Of a DNA stretch of 64,000 nucleotides, positions 44,643 through 54,359 are shown piece after piece. Numbering within the stretch: the first letter of the stretch is position 1; every line of letters begins with the position of its first letter. A model generated the notes under the pieces. That model worked only from the letters and a program-made list of their open reading frames with translations, did not search any database and was not told the DNA's origin. Origin of the DNA: Marivirga arenosa. Its GTDB lineage: Bacteria; Bacteroidota; Bacteroidia; Cytophagales; Cyclobacteriaceae. The translations under genes were made by a program, and so were the position numbers. Location of the stretch: NCBI RefSeq assembly GCF_030503895.2, contig NZ_CP129970.2, forward strand, positions 932,001-996,000, in the 5' to 3' direction.

Positions 44643-44839
44643 AATCGAAGTGCAAAAGTACGTAATAAGGCTGAGATATAATAATGAGAACTTTCTATTT
44701 TATATAGAATTAATCTCAACATCTTACAATAGTCAAAAAGCCTAGTATTTAGAGCTTTACACTGTGTTTTTATTCAGCATTCTTTTGAATTCATTATACA
44801 AAAGCATAAAGAATCAAAAAGGGTTCAACATTATTTTCT

Positions 44840-44847
44840 TAATTTTG
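44840..44847 (+). promoter_or_regulatory. TAnnTTTG-type -7 element near the GH3-like start
   Basis: TAATTTTG ends 5 nt before the ATG at 44853, the same geometry as at 14612-14619. A matching -33 TTG is not evident. If genuine, it would give a leaderless or near-leaderless mRNA. Confidence 0.3.
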
Positions 44848-44852
44848 GCTTC

Positions 44853-46349
44853 ATGGGAATAAGAGCAGTACTCAGTAAGCCGTTAGCCGCTTTGGTTGTG
44901 AACCAACAACAGAAATGGGCACAACAGCCAGCTATGTCTCAGCTGAAGATTTTTAAGGAAATTATACAAAAGGCTAAAAACACATCTTTTGGAAAAGACC
45001 ATGGTTTTGAAAACATTCAGAATTATGAAGACTTCAAAAAGCAAGTTCCTATCCGAGATTACGAAGGTTTAAAACCTTATGTTGATAAAATTCTTGAAGG
45101 TCATTCAGATGTATTATGGCCAGGGAAACCCGCTTACTTTGCTAAAACCAGCGGTACTACTTCTGGAACGAAATATATACCTATTACTAAAGACTCCATT
45201 CCGAACCATATTAATAGCGCAAAAAACGCATTACTGAATTATGTTCACGAAACTGGGAAATCTCAATTTTTAGACGGAAAACTAATCTTTCTTTCAGGGG
45301 CTCCCACTTTAACTCAAAAAGCAGGGATCAATACGGGCAGACTTTCCGGAATAGTAAATCATCACGTACCGGGATATTTGAGAACCAACCAAATGCCCTC
45401 ATATGAAACCAACTGCATTGAGGAATGGGAAGAGAAATTAGAGCGAATCATAGATGAGACAATTGATCAAGATATGAGTCTAATTTCAGGGATTCCACCT
45501 TGGGTACAAATGTATTTCGATAAAATTCAAGCCAGAGTTAACAAACCTATAAAAGACATCTTTCCAAATTTTGAGATGTTTGTTTATGGTGGTGTTAATT
45601 TTGAACCTTACAAAAACAAGCTCTATGAAAGCATTGGTAAGAAAGTAGATTCAATAGAAACCTATCCTGCATCGGAAGGATTCATTGCCTATCAGGATTC
45701 CCAAAAAGAGAATGGTCTATTACTTTTATTAAACAGCGGGATATTTTTTGAGTTTATACCAGCTGAAGAATACTTTGATGAAAATCCAACTCGTTTGATG
45801 ATTGATCAAGTAGAATTGGATAAAAATTACGCATTAATCATTAATAGTAACGCAGGACTATGGGGATATTCAATAGGTGATACAGTTAAGTTTGTATCTA
45901 CCAATCCATACCGAGTGGTTGTTTCAGGTAGAATAAAACATTTTATTTCTGCTTTTGGCGAACATGTAATTGGGGAAGAAGTTGAAAAAGCAATGAAAGC
46001 TGTAGTGAGTAAATATGAGGGTGTTAAAATCACTGAATTTACAGTAGCTCCTCAAGTTACACCAAATGAAGGTTTGCCATTGCATGAATGGTATGTAGAA
46101 TTTGATAATCCTCCAATAGATTTAGATGTATTCGCCAAGGAATTAGATGACAATCTTAGGAAATTGAATAGTTATTATGATGATTTAATTTCAGGAAGCA
46201 TTTTAAGACCGTTAAAAATCAAAACACTTAAAAAGTCATCCTTTATAAATTATATGAAATCGCAAGGTAAATTAGGAGGCCAAAATAAAGTACCTAGATT
46301 ATCAAACGATCGAAAAATAGCAGATGCTATGGAACAATATACACATTAA
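44853..46349 (+). CDS. GH3 auxin-responsive promoter family acyl-adenylating enzyme
   Basis: This 498-aa protein is full length for bacterial GH3-like proteins. Family segments include NTSFGKDHGFENIQNYEDFKKQVPIRDYE (~39-67), the ATP-binding loop FAKTSGTTSGTKYIPIT (~95-111), YGGVNFEPY, ETYPASEGFIA (adenylation A5-like) and RIKHFISAFGEHVIGEEVE. Plant GH3 enzymes conjugate jasmonate or auxin to amino acids; bacterial members are uncharacterised or linked to acyl-amide synthesis. It is co-oriented with dxr (21-nt gap) and divergent from lepA. Confidence 0.92.
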   Translation: MGIRAVLSKPLAALVVNQQQKWAQQPAMSQLKIFKEIIQKAKNTSFGKDHGFENIQNYEDFKKQVPIRDYEGLKPYVDKILEGHSDVLWPGKPAYFAKTSGTTSGTKYIPITKDSIPNHINSAKNALLNYVHETGKSQFLDGKLIFLSGAPTLTQKAGINTGRLSGIVNHHVPGYLRTNQMPSYETNCIEEWEEKLERIIDETIDQDMSLISGIPPWVQMYFDKIQARVNKPIKDIFPNFEMFVYGGVNFEPYKNKLYESIGKKVDSIETYPASEGFIAYQDSQKENGLLLLLNSGIFFEFIPAEEYFDENPTRLMIDQVELDKNYALIINSNAGLWGYSIGDTVKFVSTNPYRVVVSGRIKHFISAFGEHVIGEEVEKAMKAVVSKYEGVKITEFTVAPQVTPNEGLPLHEWYVEFDNPPIDLDVFAKELDDNLRKLNSYYDDLISGSILRPLKIKTLKKSSFINYMKSQGKLGGQNKVPRLSNDRKIADAMEQYTH

Positions 46350-46370
46350 ATAAAATCATTTTATTGATAT

Positions 46371-47528
46371 ATGTCAGATAAAAAATCAATAGCCATATTA
46401 GGCTCAACCGGTTCAATCGGAACTCAAGCCTTAGAGGTTATTAAAACACATCCAGAAAATTTTCAAGTAGAAGTATTAACCGCTCAGAATAATGTTGACT
46501 TATTAATTCAACAGTCTATTGAATTCAGACCCAATGCTGTAGTAATAGGCAACGATGCTTTCTACGATAAGATTTTCAATATTTTAGACCCACTGGGTAT
46601 AAAAGTTTATTCAGGTGAAAAATCCTTGGCTAGCGTAGTGCAAATGGACACTATTGATGTAGTGCTTACGGCATTGGTTGGCTATGCAGGTTTACTTCCT
46701 ACCATAAAAGCAATTGAAGCGGGAAAACACATTGCTTTAGCCAATAAAGAGACTTTGGTGGTGGCTGGAGAATTAATTACTTCCTTAGCACAAGAAAAAG
46801 GAGTTAATATTTACCCCGTTGACTCTGAGCATTCGGCTATCTTCCAATGCTTAGTAGGTGAGTTTCATAATCCTATTGAAAAAATAATCTTAACCGCTTC
46901 AGGAGGCCCATTTAGAGGTAGAAGCCGTAAATTCCTGGAATCAGTAAAGAAAGAGCAAGCATTAAAACATCCTAACTGGGATATGGGAGCTAAGATCACC
47001 ATTGATTCCGCTAGTTTAATGAACAAAGGTCTTGAGGTAATTGAAGCAAAATGGCTATTTAATTTAAGAGAAGATCAGGTTGATGTAGTAGTTCATCCTC
47101 AATCTATTATTCATAGTATGGTTCAGTTTGAGGACAGTTCAATCAAAGCTCAAATGGGCTTACCTGATATGCGAGTTCCAATCATGTTCGCTTTAAGTTA
47201 CCCCGACCGTTTGAAGGCTGATTTTCCACGATTTAATTTTATGGATTATCCGCAGCTCACATTTGAACAACCCGACAGTGATACATTCCGTAATTTAGCT
47301 TTAGCTTTCCATGCCCTTGGCCGTGAAGGAAATGCAGCCTGTATTTTGAATGCAGCGAACGAAGTAGTAGTTTCGGCCTTCCTTGAGGATAAAATATCTT
47401 TCTTAGGGATGTCGGAAGTAATCGAAAAGTGTTTAGATAAAGTGGATTTTGTTAAAACACCAAGTTTAGATGATTACATAAATACAGATAAAGAAACTAG
47501 AATTAAAGCTTTAGAGTTTATAAATTAA
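46371..47528 (+). CDS. dxr: 1-deoxy-D-xylulose-5-phosphate reductoisomerase
   Basis: The 385-aa Dxr is complete: NADPH-binding ILGSTGSIGTQALEVI (~9-24), LANKETLVVAGELI, the metal/substrate site VDSEHSAIFQCL, LTASGGPFRGRS, the flexible loop region HPNWDMGAKITIDSASLMNKGLEVIEA and a C-terminal helical domain. It makes 2-C-methyl-erythritol 4-phosphate, the committed step of non-mevalonate isoprenoid synthesis. Its stop shares one base with the rseP start (TAATG), so the two are coupled, a common dxr-rseP arrangement. Confidence 0.98.
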   Translation: MSDKKSIAILGSTGSIGTQALEVIKTHPENFQVEVLTAQNNVDLLIQQSIEFRPNAVVIGNDAFYDKIFNILDPLGIKVYSGEKSLASVVQMDTIDVVLTALVGYAGLLPTIKAIEAGKHIALANKETLVVAGELITSLAQEKGVNIYPVDSEHSAIFQCLVGEFHNPIEKIILTASGGPFRGRSRKFLESVKKEQALKHPNWDMGAKITIDSASLMNKGLEVIEAKWLFNLREDQVDVVVHPQSIIHSMVQFEDSSIKAQMGLPDMRVPIMFALSYPDRLKADFPRFNFMDYPQLTFEQPDSDTFRNLALAFHALGREGNAACILNAANEVVVSAFLEDKISFLGMSEVIEKCLDKVDFVKTPSLDDYINTDKETRIKALEFIN

Positions 47529-48844
47529 TGGAAACAATTATTATGATCGCCCAATTAATATTGGGCTTATCTATTTTAGTAGGATTGCACGAGTTTGGTC
47601 ACTTATTGGCGGCCAAAGCATTTGGTATGAGGGTCGAACAATTTTCAATTGGCTTTCCTCCGAAAATTTTTAGTTTTAAATACGGTGAAACCGAGTACGC
47701 ACTTAGCGCTATTCCTTTGGGCGGTTTTGTTAAGATATCAGGAATGATAGACGAGTCTTTGGATACCAAAAACTTAAGTCAGGAACCTGAACCTTATGAA
47801 TTTAGAGCTAAGCCAGCCTGGCAAAGACTTATCGTGATGATGGGAGGTATAATTGTGAACGTCATTACAGGTATTGTAATTTTCGTTTTCCTTCAATACG
47901 GTTATGGTGAAACTTACGAATCGAAAGAGAATATAACTGAGAACGGTATTTACGCTTACGAACCTGCAAAAGAAATTGGCTTACAAACTGGTGATATCAT
48001 CATCAATGTAAATGGTAAAGATTACGAAAGAGTAAGTGATCTAACTAGCTCAGATGTTTTGCTAGAATCAGATAGTTATTATACTATTCTAAGAGATGGA
48101 GAAGAAAAAGTTATTCCTATCCCGAATGATCTTATAGGAAGAATATCAGAGGATAATCAGAGAGTACCATTTATTGCACCATTATATGAGTTTGAGGTTG
48201 ATAATATACAACCACAAAGCAATGCTGATATGGCTGGGCTATTGCCAGGCGATAAAATCATTGCAGTAAATGGTAATGAAGTTAAATACTTCCAATTCTT
48301 CAGAGAAATTTTAGAAGAGAATAAAGGTGAGAAGATCAACCTTACTGTAAGAAGGAATGAAAAACCCGAGCAATTAATTGCTTTAGTTGATGATAAAGGC
48401 ATGTTAGGTTTCAGACCTAAAATGGAAGTAGAATTAGAACATGAAGAATTTAGTTTTGCTGAATCTATTCCTGAGGGTACTAAAAAAGCATTCAATGTTA
48501 TTTGGTTGAACATTAAAGGCTTCGGTAAAATTTTTAGAGGCGAAGTTTCTGCTTCTGATTCACTTTCAGGTCCAATCGGTATTGCTCAAATTTTTGGAGG
48601 TGAATGGATCTGGCAAAAATTCTGGAGCATCACTGGATTATTATCTATGGTATTAGCTTTTATGAACTTTCTTCCAATCCCAGCATTAGATGGCGGACAT
48701 GTGATGTTTTTAAGCTATGAAATTGTATCAGGTAGAAAACCTTCAGATAAATTCTTAGAAAATGCGCAAAAAGTAGGAATGGTTTTACTCCTATCTTTAA
48801 TGGCATTTGCTATATTTAATGACATCTGGAAAGTTATCTTCTAA
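47528..48844 (+). CDS. rseP: RIP zinc metalloprotease RseP (site-2 protease)
   Basis: The 438-aa polytopic protein has the zinc motif HEFGH at 21-25 in the first membrane helix, two PDZ domains (~125-200 and ~220-290; ADMAGLLPGDKIIAVNGNEV) and the conserved LPIPALDGGHVMF near the C-terminus, which supplies the third zinc ligand. Site-2 proteases cut membrane-spanning anti-sigma factors and signal-peptide remnants. The window also holds an ECF sigma/anti-sigma pair that could be a client (inference). The gene is translationally coupled to dxr. Confidence 0.97.
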   Translation: METIIMIAQLILGLSILVGLHEFGHLLAAKAFGMRVEQFSIGFPPKIFSFKYGETEYALSAIPLGGFVKISGMIDESLDTKNLSQEPEPYEFRAKPAWQRLIVMMGGIIVNVITGIVIFVFLQYGYGETYESKENITENGIYAYEPAKEIGLQTGDIIINVNGKDYERVSDLTSSDVLLESDSYYTILRDGEEKVIPIPNDLIGRISEDNQRVPFIAPLYEFEVDNIQPQSNADMAGLLPGDKIIAVNGNEVKYFQFFREILEENKGEKINLTVRRNEKPEQLIALVDDKGMLGFRPKMEVELEHEEFSFAESIPEGTKKAFNVIWLNIKGFGKIFRGEVSASDSLSGPIGIAQIFGGEWIWQKFWSITGLLSMVLAFMNFLPIPALDGGHVMFLSYEIVSGRKPSDKFLENAQKVGMVLLLSLMAFAIFNDIWKVIF

Positions 48845-48864
48845 TTCATTTAGAATACTATCAT

Positions 48865-49479
48865 ATGAAGCCCACAAAAGTTTTAACCTACATAGTAATA
48901 GCAGCAGTCATTTTGATTGCTGTTTTTAGTTTAATGGATAATGGCGAACAGCCAATTGAAAGCAATTATTTTGAAGAACTTAAATCATACCGCCATGATA
49001 AAGATAGCTTCATGAGAAATAATGAAAAATCACCCTTTGTTGAACAAGCTATAGAATATAAAGGCTTAAATTATTTTGATATTGATGAGAGTTATAAAGT
49101 TAAAGCGTCTGTTGAAGCCTTAGAAAATGGTAAAGTTTATGACTTAAGAACTAGTGATGATCGGCTTAAAACTTTTCAGGCTGTAGCTATTCTTCATTTT
49201 GACTTATTAGGATCTCATCAAGATTTAACGCTATTACAATCAGCAGACGATGGACTTTATTTCTTAGCTTTCTATGATGAGACTTCATCAATTACGACTT
49301 ATGGTGCGGGCAGATATTTAGAAATCAGTTACAAAAAAGGGCAAAACAGTGTAATATTAGACTTCAACAAAGCCTACAACCCTTACTGTGCTTATACTAC
49401 AGGATACACCTGTCCTGTACCTCCTACTGAGAACAATATCTCTATTCCAATTAATGCAGGTGAGAAAAATTACGAATAA
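48865..49479 (+). CDS. DUF1684 domain-containing membrane-anchored protein
   Basis: An N-terminal membrane helix or uncleaved signal (~7-25, VLTYIVIAAVILIAVFSLM) is followed by the DUF1684 domain. Typical segments are YFEELKSYRHDKDSFMRNNEKSPF, TYGAGRYLEISYKKGQ and VILDFNKAYNPYCAYTTGYTCPVPP, ending ENNISIPINAGE. The conserved Asn-Pro-x-Cys and Cys-Pro-x-Pro-Pro pattern marks the family, whose function is unknown. It lies 20 nt after rseP and probably shares its transcript. Confidence 0.92.
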   Translation: MKPTKVLTYIVIAAVILIAVFSLMDNGEQPIESNYFEELKSYRHDKDSFMRNNEKSPFVEQAIEYKGLNYFDIDESYKVKASVEALENGKVYDLRTSDDRLKTFQAVAILHFDLLGSHQDLTLLQSADDGLYFLAFYDETSSITTYGAGRYLEISYKKGQNSVILDFNKAYNPYCAYTTGYTCPVPPTENNISIPINAGEKNYE

Positions 49480-49514
49480 GCGTAATTAATCATTCTCCTT
49501 ATCAATCATTTCTT

Positions 49515-49522
49515 TAATTTTG
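49515..49522 (+). promoter_or_regulatory. Candidate -7 element upstream of pheT
   Basis: TAATTTTG matches the Bacteroidota TAnnTTTG consensus and lies 67 nt before the pheT ATG, a normal leader length. The -33 region is weak. Confidence 0.35.
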
Positions 49523-49589
49523 TTTTTGGAAATTAGAAACGGGATTTTAAACTTCCCATATTAGCAATTCGGAAGATAAACTTTTAGAA

Positions 49590-52007
49590 ATGAAGATAGC
49601 TTTAAACTGGTTAAAGAAATATATAAATATTACCCAATCACCTGAGGAACTTTCAGAAACCTTAACCAATACAGGTTTGGAAGTAGAAGGAATGGAAGAA
49701 ATTGAAACTGTTCCAGGAGGTTTGAAAGGACTTGTTATTGGCGAAGTAAAAACATGTATAAAACATCCTAATGCAGATAAATTAAGCATTACTACTGTTG
49801 ATATCGGAGAAGCAGAAGCCGTTCAAATTGTTTGCGGTGCACCAAATGTAGCAGCAGGACAAAAAGTAGTGGTCGCTACCGTGAATTCTACTTTATACCC
49901 AAAGCCTGACGAGCCTTTTAAAATCAAAAAATCTAAGATTAGAGGTGAAGTAAGCATGGGAATGATCTGTGCTGAAGATGAAATAGGAATGGGTACTAGC
50001 CATGATGGCATTATGGTGTTAGATACCGACAAAGCAAACGGTACACCAGCAGCTGAATATTTCAATATTGAATCAGATATAGTGTATGAAATCGGATTAA
50101 CTCCAAATCGTGCTGATGCAATGGGACATATCGGTGCTGCCCGAGACATCAAAGCGGTTACCGGAGAGGAAGTCCATTTTCCATCCATATTAGATTTTGA
50201 AGTTGAAAATCAAGACCTAGAAATTAAGGTTGAAATAGAAAATAAAGAAGCTTGCCCTCGATATAGTGGGGTTAGCATTTCAGGCGTGGAAGTGGCTCCA
50301 AGTCCGGAATGGTTACAAAATGCTTTGAAAAGTATAGGTCTCCAGCCGATCAACAATGTAGTAGATGTAACTAACTTCGTTATGCATGAATTGGGCCAAC
50401 CACTTCATGCATTCAATGCTGATAAAATAAAAGGAAACACCATAAAGGTTAAGAACCTAGCTGAGGGAACCAAATTCATCACCCTGGATGAGAAGGAGAG
50501 AAAACTATCAGAAAAGGACTTGATGATATGTGATGGTGATTCTAACCCTCTTTGCATAGCAGGAGTATTTGGAGGAATAGATTCTGGAGTTAAGGATGAC
50601 ACAACTAAAGTGTTTCTTGAATCTGCCTACTTCTCAGCTGACAGTGTGAGAAAAACATCTCAAACTCAACAGCTAAAAACAGATGCTTCATTTCGCTATG
50701 AAAGAGGAACTGACCCTAATATAACAGTTTATGCATTGAAACGTGCTGCTCTATTAATTCAGGAAGTAGCAGGAGGAAAAATCAGTAGCGAAATCCAAGA
50801 TGTTTATCCTACCGAAATAGCAGATCGCCAAATAGCGATGAAATATAAAAATATCGACCGCTTAATCGGTAAGAAATTAAAAAAGGATGAAATCCATACC
50901 ATTCTTACCAGATTGGATATTGAAACAGAAAGCAAAACTGAAGAAGGATTTACTGCCATTGTCCCTCCTTATAGAGTAGATGTAACGAGAGAAGCGGATG
51001 TAATTGAAGAAATTATCCGTATTTATGGATTTAATAATATTGACTTACCTGAAACACTTTCTAGTAGTTATATGGCCAGCTTTCCTGAAGTTGATCCAGT
51101 TAAAATGAGAAAAGAAGCCGGTCTGTTATTAACCGCAAATGGGTTTCAGGAAATAATGACCAACTCCTTAACGAAGTCGAAATTTAGCGAAACTTTAGAC
51201 GGCTTTAATCAGGAGGAAAATGTTGAAATCCTAAATAAGCTAAGTGAAGATTTAGGTGTAATGCGTCAAGATTTGATGTTTACAGCCCTAGATGTTTTAG
51301 CTTACAACATCAATAGAAGGCAAACCGATCTTAAATTTTATGAATTTGGAAAAATTTATAAAAAAATAAATGCCAAATATAAGGAAGAAATGCGCCTTGG
51401 GATTTATCTAACAGGGAAAAACGAAGCAGAAAACTGGATCCGGAAAAATGAATCTGTAAAATTTCACGATCTGTATTCGGCTGTTCTAAAAATTTTCAAT
51501 AAATTTAATGCGGAAAGTATTGAAAATGAAGAATTTCATGATGATTGCTTCGACTATGGCTTGAAGTTGAAAATCAACCGAAAAACAGTCGCTGAACTAG
51601 GTAAAATCAGTAAAAAGGCCTTGAAATTGAGCGGATTGAAGCAAGAAGTTTTCTATGCTAATATTAACTGGGATGCGTTATTGAAATTAGTAAATACGAA
51701 TATCCAGTTTGAAGCAGTAAGTAAATTTCCTGAGGTAAAAAGAGATTTATCTTTGGTAATTGATGAAAACATCTCTTATGATGAAATTAAAAAGATAAGC
51801 TTGAAACAAGCGCAGTACTTAATCAGTAATATAGATGTTTTTGATGTCTATCAAGGTGATAAAATAGAAAAAGGAAAAAAAGCTTATGCGCTTTCATTCA
51901 CTTTACAAGACAAAACAAAAACATTGACGGATAAAATTATAGATAAAACAATGGACAAGCTGATGAAAGCTTTCGAAAAAGAAATCGGAGCCGTAATCAG
52001 AAAATAA
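49590..52007 (+). CDS. pheT: Phenylalanine--tRNA ligase subunit beta
   Basis: The 805-aa PheT has the N-terminal EMAP-like OB-fold tRNA-binding domain (~40-150: GLVIGEVKTCIKHPNADKLSITTVDIG), the B3/B4 editing domain (~210-380: NNVVDVTNFVMHELGQPLHAFNADKI), B5, the inactive class II core and the C-terminal FDX-ACB domain (~710-805: KFPEVKRDLSLVIDENISYDEI). With PheS (not in the window) it charges tRNA-Phe. It is the first gene of a tight set with a coiled-coil protein (1-nt gap), zapA and rny. Confidence 0.98.
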   Translation: MKIALNWLKKYINITQSPEELSETLTNTGLEVEGMEEIETVPGGLKGLVIGEVKTCIKHPNADKLSITTVDIGEAEAVQIVCGAPNVAAGQKVVVATVNSTLYPKPDEPFKIKKSKIRGEVSMGMICAEDEIGMGTSHDGIMVLDTDKANGTPAAEYFNIESDIVYEIGLTPNRADAMGHIGAARDIKAVTGEEVHFPSILDFEVENQDLEIKVEIENKEACPRYSGVSISGVEVAPSPEWLQNALKSIGLQPINNVVDVTNFVMHELGQPLHAFNADKIKGNTIKVKNLAEGTKFITLDEKERKLSEKDLMICDGDSNPLCIAGVFGGIDSGVKDDTTKVFLESAYFSADSVRKTSQTQQLKTDASFRYERGTDPNITVYALKRAALLIQEVAGGKISSEIQDVYPTEIADRQIAMKYKNIDRLIGKKLKKDEIHTILTRLDIETESKTEEGFTAIVPPYRVDVTREADVIEEIIRIYGFNNIDLPETLSSSYMASFPEVDPVKMRKEAGLLLTANGFQEIMTNSLTKSKFSETLDGFNQEENVEILNKLSEDLGVMRQDLMFTALDVLAYNINRRQTDLKFYEFGKIYKKINAKYKEEMRLGIYLTGKNEAENWIRKNESVKFHDLYSAVLKIFNKFNAESIENEEFHDDCFDYGLKLKINRKTVAELGKISKKALKLSGLKQEVFYANINWDALLKLVNTNIQFEAVSKFPEVKRDLSLVIDENISYDEIKKISLKQAQYLISNIDVFDVYQGDKIEKGKKAYALSFTLQDKTKTLTDKIIDKTMDKLMKAFEKEIGAVIRK

Positions 52008-52008
52008 A

Positions 52009-52305
52009 ATGAGTCAAGCAGCTACACATAACGAATTAAATGCCTTAGAAAGGAAAGTTCAATTGCTTTTGAGTGAATATCAAAACGTAAAGAATGAATT
52101 GAAGAGTTTAAAAGCAGAAAATGAGGAGTTAAAGGCTGTTTTAAAGCAAAAAGACGAGAAAATTAACGACTTTCAAAATCAAGATAAAATTAGTAAAATT
52201 GTAGGAAGTATCGGGAAGAGTGAAGCAGAAGCTTCTGAGATGAAGGGAAAAATTGACGATTACATTAAAGAGATTGATAAGTGTATTTTGCACTTAACAA
52301 GATAG
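52009..52305 (+). CDS. Small coiled-coil protein (ZapB-like by position)
   Basis: The 98-aa protein is almost entirely a predicted coiled coil (~8-60: LNALERKVQLLLSEYQNVKNELKSLKAENEEL) with a short helical tail (KGKIDDYIKEIDKCILHL). There is no signal or membrane segment. It sits one nt after pheT and 16 nt before zapA. Its size, coiled-coil nature and zapA neighbourhood suggest a cytoplasmic division-associated partner comparable to ZapB, but there is no sequence proof of homology. Confidence 0.75.
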   Translation: MSQAATHNELNALERKVQLLLSEYQNVKNELKSLKAENEELKAVLKQKDEKINDFQNQDKISKIVGSIGKSEAEASEMKGKIDDYIKEIDKCILHLTR

Positions 52306-52321
52306 ATTATAACCGGTTTAT

Positions 52322-52606
52322 ATGAGAGAACTTTCAATCAAAATTAAGATAGCTGACAGGGAATATCCTATGACAGTGAAAGCAGAAGAGGAAGAAAGAG
52401 TGAGAAGAGCCGGGAAATTAATTAATGAAAGATTAAAATCATATAGAGAGAAATTTGGTATTGATGACAAGCAAGACTTGCTTTCAATGGTAGCTTTTGA
52501 TGCCATTGTAGATAGATTTGGCATTGAAGATAATTTGAACAGCAATGACGAATCCATTTTAAATAAAATTAAATCTATTGAACATTTAATCAATCAGGCA
52601 ATCTAA
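52322..52606 (+). CDS. zapA: Cell division protein ZapA
   Basis: The 94-aa protein has the ZapA layout: a first beta region LSIKIKIADREYPMTVKAEEEERVRRAGKLINERL (~3-37), then a long C-terminal helix (~45-92) for dimer/tetramer coiled-coil formation. ZapA bundles FtsZ filaments at the septum. It lies between a coiled-coil protein and rny, an arrangement often seen in Bacteroidota. Confidence 0.88.
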   Translation: MRELSIKIKIADREYPMTVKAEEEERVRRAGKLINERLKSYREKFGIDDKQDLLSMVAFDAIVDRFGIEDNLNSNDESILNKIKSIEHLINQAI

Positions 52607-52656
52607 ACCCTTCCTTTCAGACTAGAGTCACAACTTCCCATTAAATATAAAGTAAA

Positions 52657-54219
52657 ATGGGAACCATATACATAATCATTTCTGGAGTAGTAGGACTACT
52701 TCTAGGCTTTTTGCTCAGCAAAATAGCCCAAAAAAGTCTACTCAGTAAATTAGAGAAAGAAGCGCAAGATAAAGCCGCTTTGATCATTAGAGAGGCAAAT
52801 ATAAATGCCGAAAACACCAAAAAGGATAAGATGCTCGAGGCAAAAGAGCATTTCTTGAAAAAGAAATCTGACTTTGAAGATGAAGTAAGTCAACGTAAAG
52901 GACAACTTGCTTCAAACGAAAATAAGCTAAAACAAAGAGAGCAAAACTTATCAAAAGAAATTGAGCAGTTTAAAAGAAAAGAGCATGAAACTCAGAAACT
53001 TCAGGAAAATCTTAATGCTCAACTTGATGTAATTGCCAAAAGAAAAGAGGAATTAGAAAAAGTAAGAGAGCAGCAAATTAATATACTAGAAAAGGCTGCT
53101 AATTTAACTGCAGACGAAGCCAGAGAGCAATTAATAGAAACGCTTAAAGATGAAGCTGAAACAAAAGCATCTTCTTTAATCAAAGATATAATGGAAGAGG
53201 CTAAACTTTCAGCTACCAAAGAAGCTAAGAAAATTGTAATCTCTACCATTCAAAGAACCGCTACTGAGCATGCAGTAGAAAACTGTGTATCGATCTTCAA
53301 TATTGAAAGTGATGATATTAAAGGTAAAATCATTGGTAGAGAGGGTAGAAATATTCGAGCACTTGAAGCTGCTACCGGAGTAGAAATCATTGTAGACGAT
53401 ACTCCTGAAGCCATTATCATATCAGGTTTCGATCCTGTAAGAAGAGAGATTGCTAGATTATCATTACATAGATTGGTTCAAGATGGAAGAATCCACCCAG
53501 CTAGAATTGAGGAGATCGTAAATAAGACTACCAAAAACATAGATGAGGAGATCGTTGAGATCGGAGAAAGAACTGTGATAGATTTAGGAATCCACGGCTT
53601 ACATCCTGAATTAATTAAAATGGTGGGGAGATTAAGATTCAGATCTTCTTATGGACAAAACTTATTGCAACACTCAAGAGAGGTAGCAAATATGTGTGCT
53701 ACTATGGCTTCTGAACTTGGTTTAAATCCGAAGCTAGCAAAACGAGCTGGTCTGTTGCACGATATAGGAAAAGTTTGGCCAGAAGAGCCAGAGCAACCAC
53801 ATGCTATCTTAGGGATGGAGTTCGCGAAGAAATTTAAAGAACACCCAGATGTATTAAATGCAATTGGTGCTCACCACGATGAAATTGAAATGACTTCCCT
53901 AATCTCTCCTATCGTACAGGCTTGTGACGCTATTTCAGGCGCAAGACCAGGCGCTAGAAGAGAAATCATGGATAGTTACATCAAAAGATTGAAAGAGCTT
54001 GAAGAGCTTGCTTTAAACTTTGATGGAGTTAATAAATGTTATGCGATTCAGGCCGGTCGTGAATTACGTGTGATGGTAGATGCTGAAAATGTATCAGATC
54101 AAAAAGCAGGTCAGCTTTCATTTGATATCTCACAAAAAATTGAGAAAGACATGCAGTACCCTGGTCAGATTAAAGTTACTGTAATTAGAGAAATGAGATC
54201 TGTTTCATATGCTAAATAA
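52657..54219 (+). CDS. rny: Ribonuclease Y
   Basis: This 520-aa protein contains an N-terminal membrane anchor (~4-22, [16 protein letters not shown]), a long coiled coil (~25-180), a KH domain (~208-270: [32 protein letters not shown]) and an HD domain (~335-430) with [15 protein letters not shown] and GAHHDE. It begins endonucleolytic mRNA decay at the inner membrane. It is the last gene of the pheT-zapA set, followed by a clear terminator. Confidence 0.98.
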   Translation: MGTIYIIISGVVGLLLGFLLSKIAQKSLLSKLEKEAQDKAALIIREANINAENTKKDKMLEAKEHFLKKKSDFEDEVSQRKGQLASNENKLKQREQNLSKEIEQFKRKEHETQKLQENLNAQLDVIAKRKEELEKVREQQINILEKAANLTADEAREQLIETLKDEAETKASSLIKDIMEEAKLSATKEAKKIVISTIQRTATEHAVENCVSIFNIESDDIKGKIIGREGRNIRALEAATGVEIIVDDTPEAIIISGFDPVRREIARLSLHRLVQDGRIHPARIEEIVNKTTKNIDEEIVEIGERTVIDLGIHGLHPELIKMVGRLRFRSSYGQNLLQHSREVANMCATMASELGLNPKLAKRAGLLHDIGKVWPEEPEQPHAILGMEFAKKFKEHPDVLNAIGAHHDEIEMTSLISPIVQACDAISGARPGARREIMDSYIKRLKELEELALNFDGVNKCYAIQAGRELRVMVDAENVSDQKAGQLSFDISQKIEKDMQYPGQIKVTVIREMRSVSYAK

Positions 54220-54242
54220 TAAGATATCAACTTTTAACTTAG

Positions 54243-54273
54243 AGCCCTTTTCAGACATGAGAAGGGCTTTTTT
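54243..54273 (+). terminator. Rho-independent terminator after rny
   Basis: AGCCCTT/AAGGGCT arms close an inner pairing (TC/GA) and loop, then six T. The hairpin begins 24 nt after the rny stop. Confidence 0.82.
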
Positions 54274-54359
54274 CGTTTTTTGTCAGGATCATTCACTTTG
54301 AATAGTTAAATTATCTCATAATTTCCAGATGTAAAAACTATCAAAACCTATTTTTAAAG

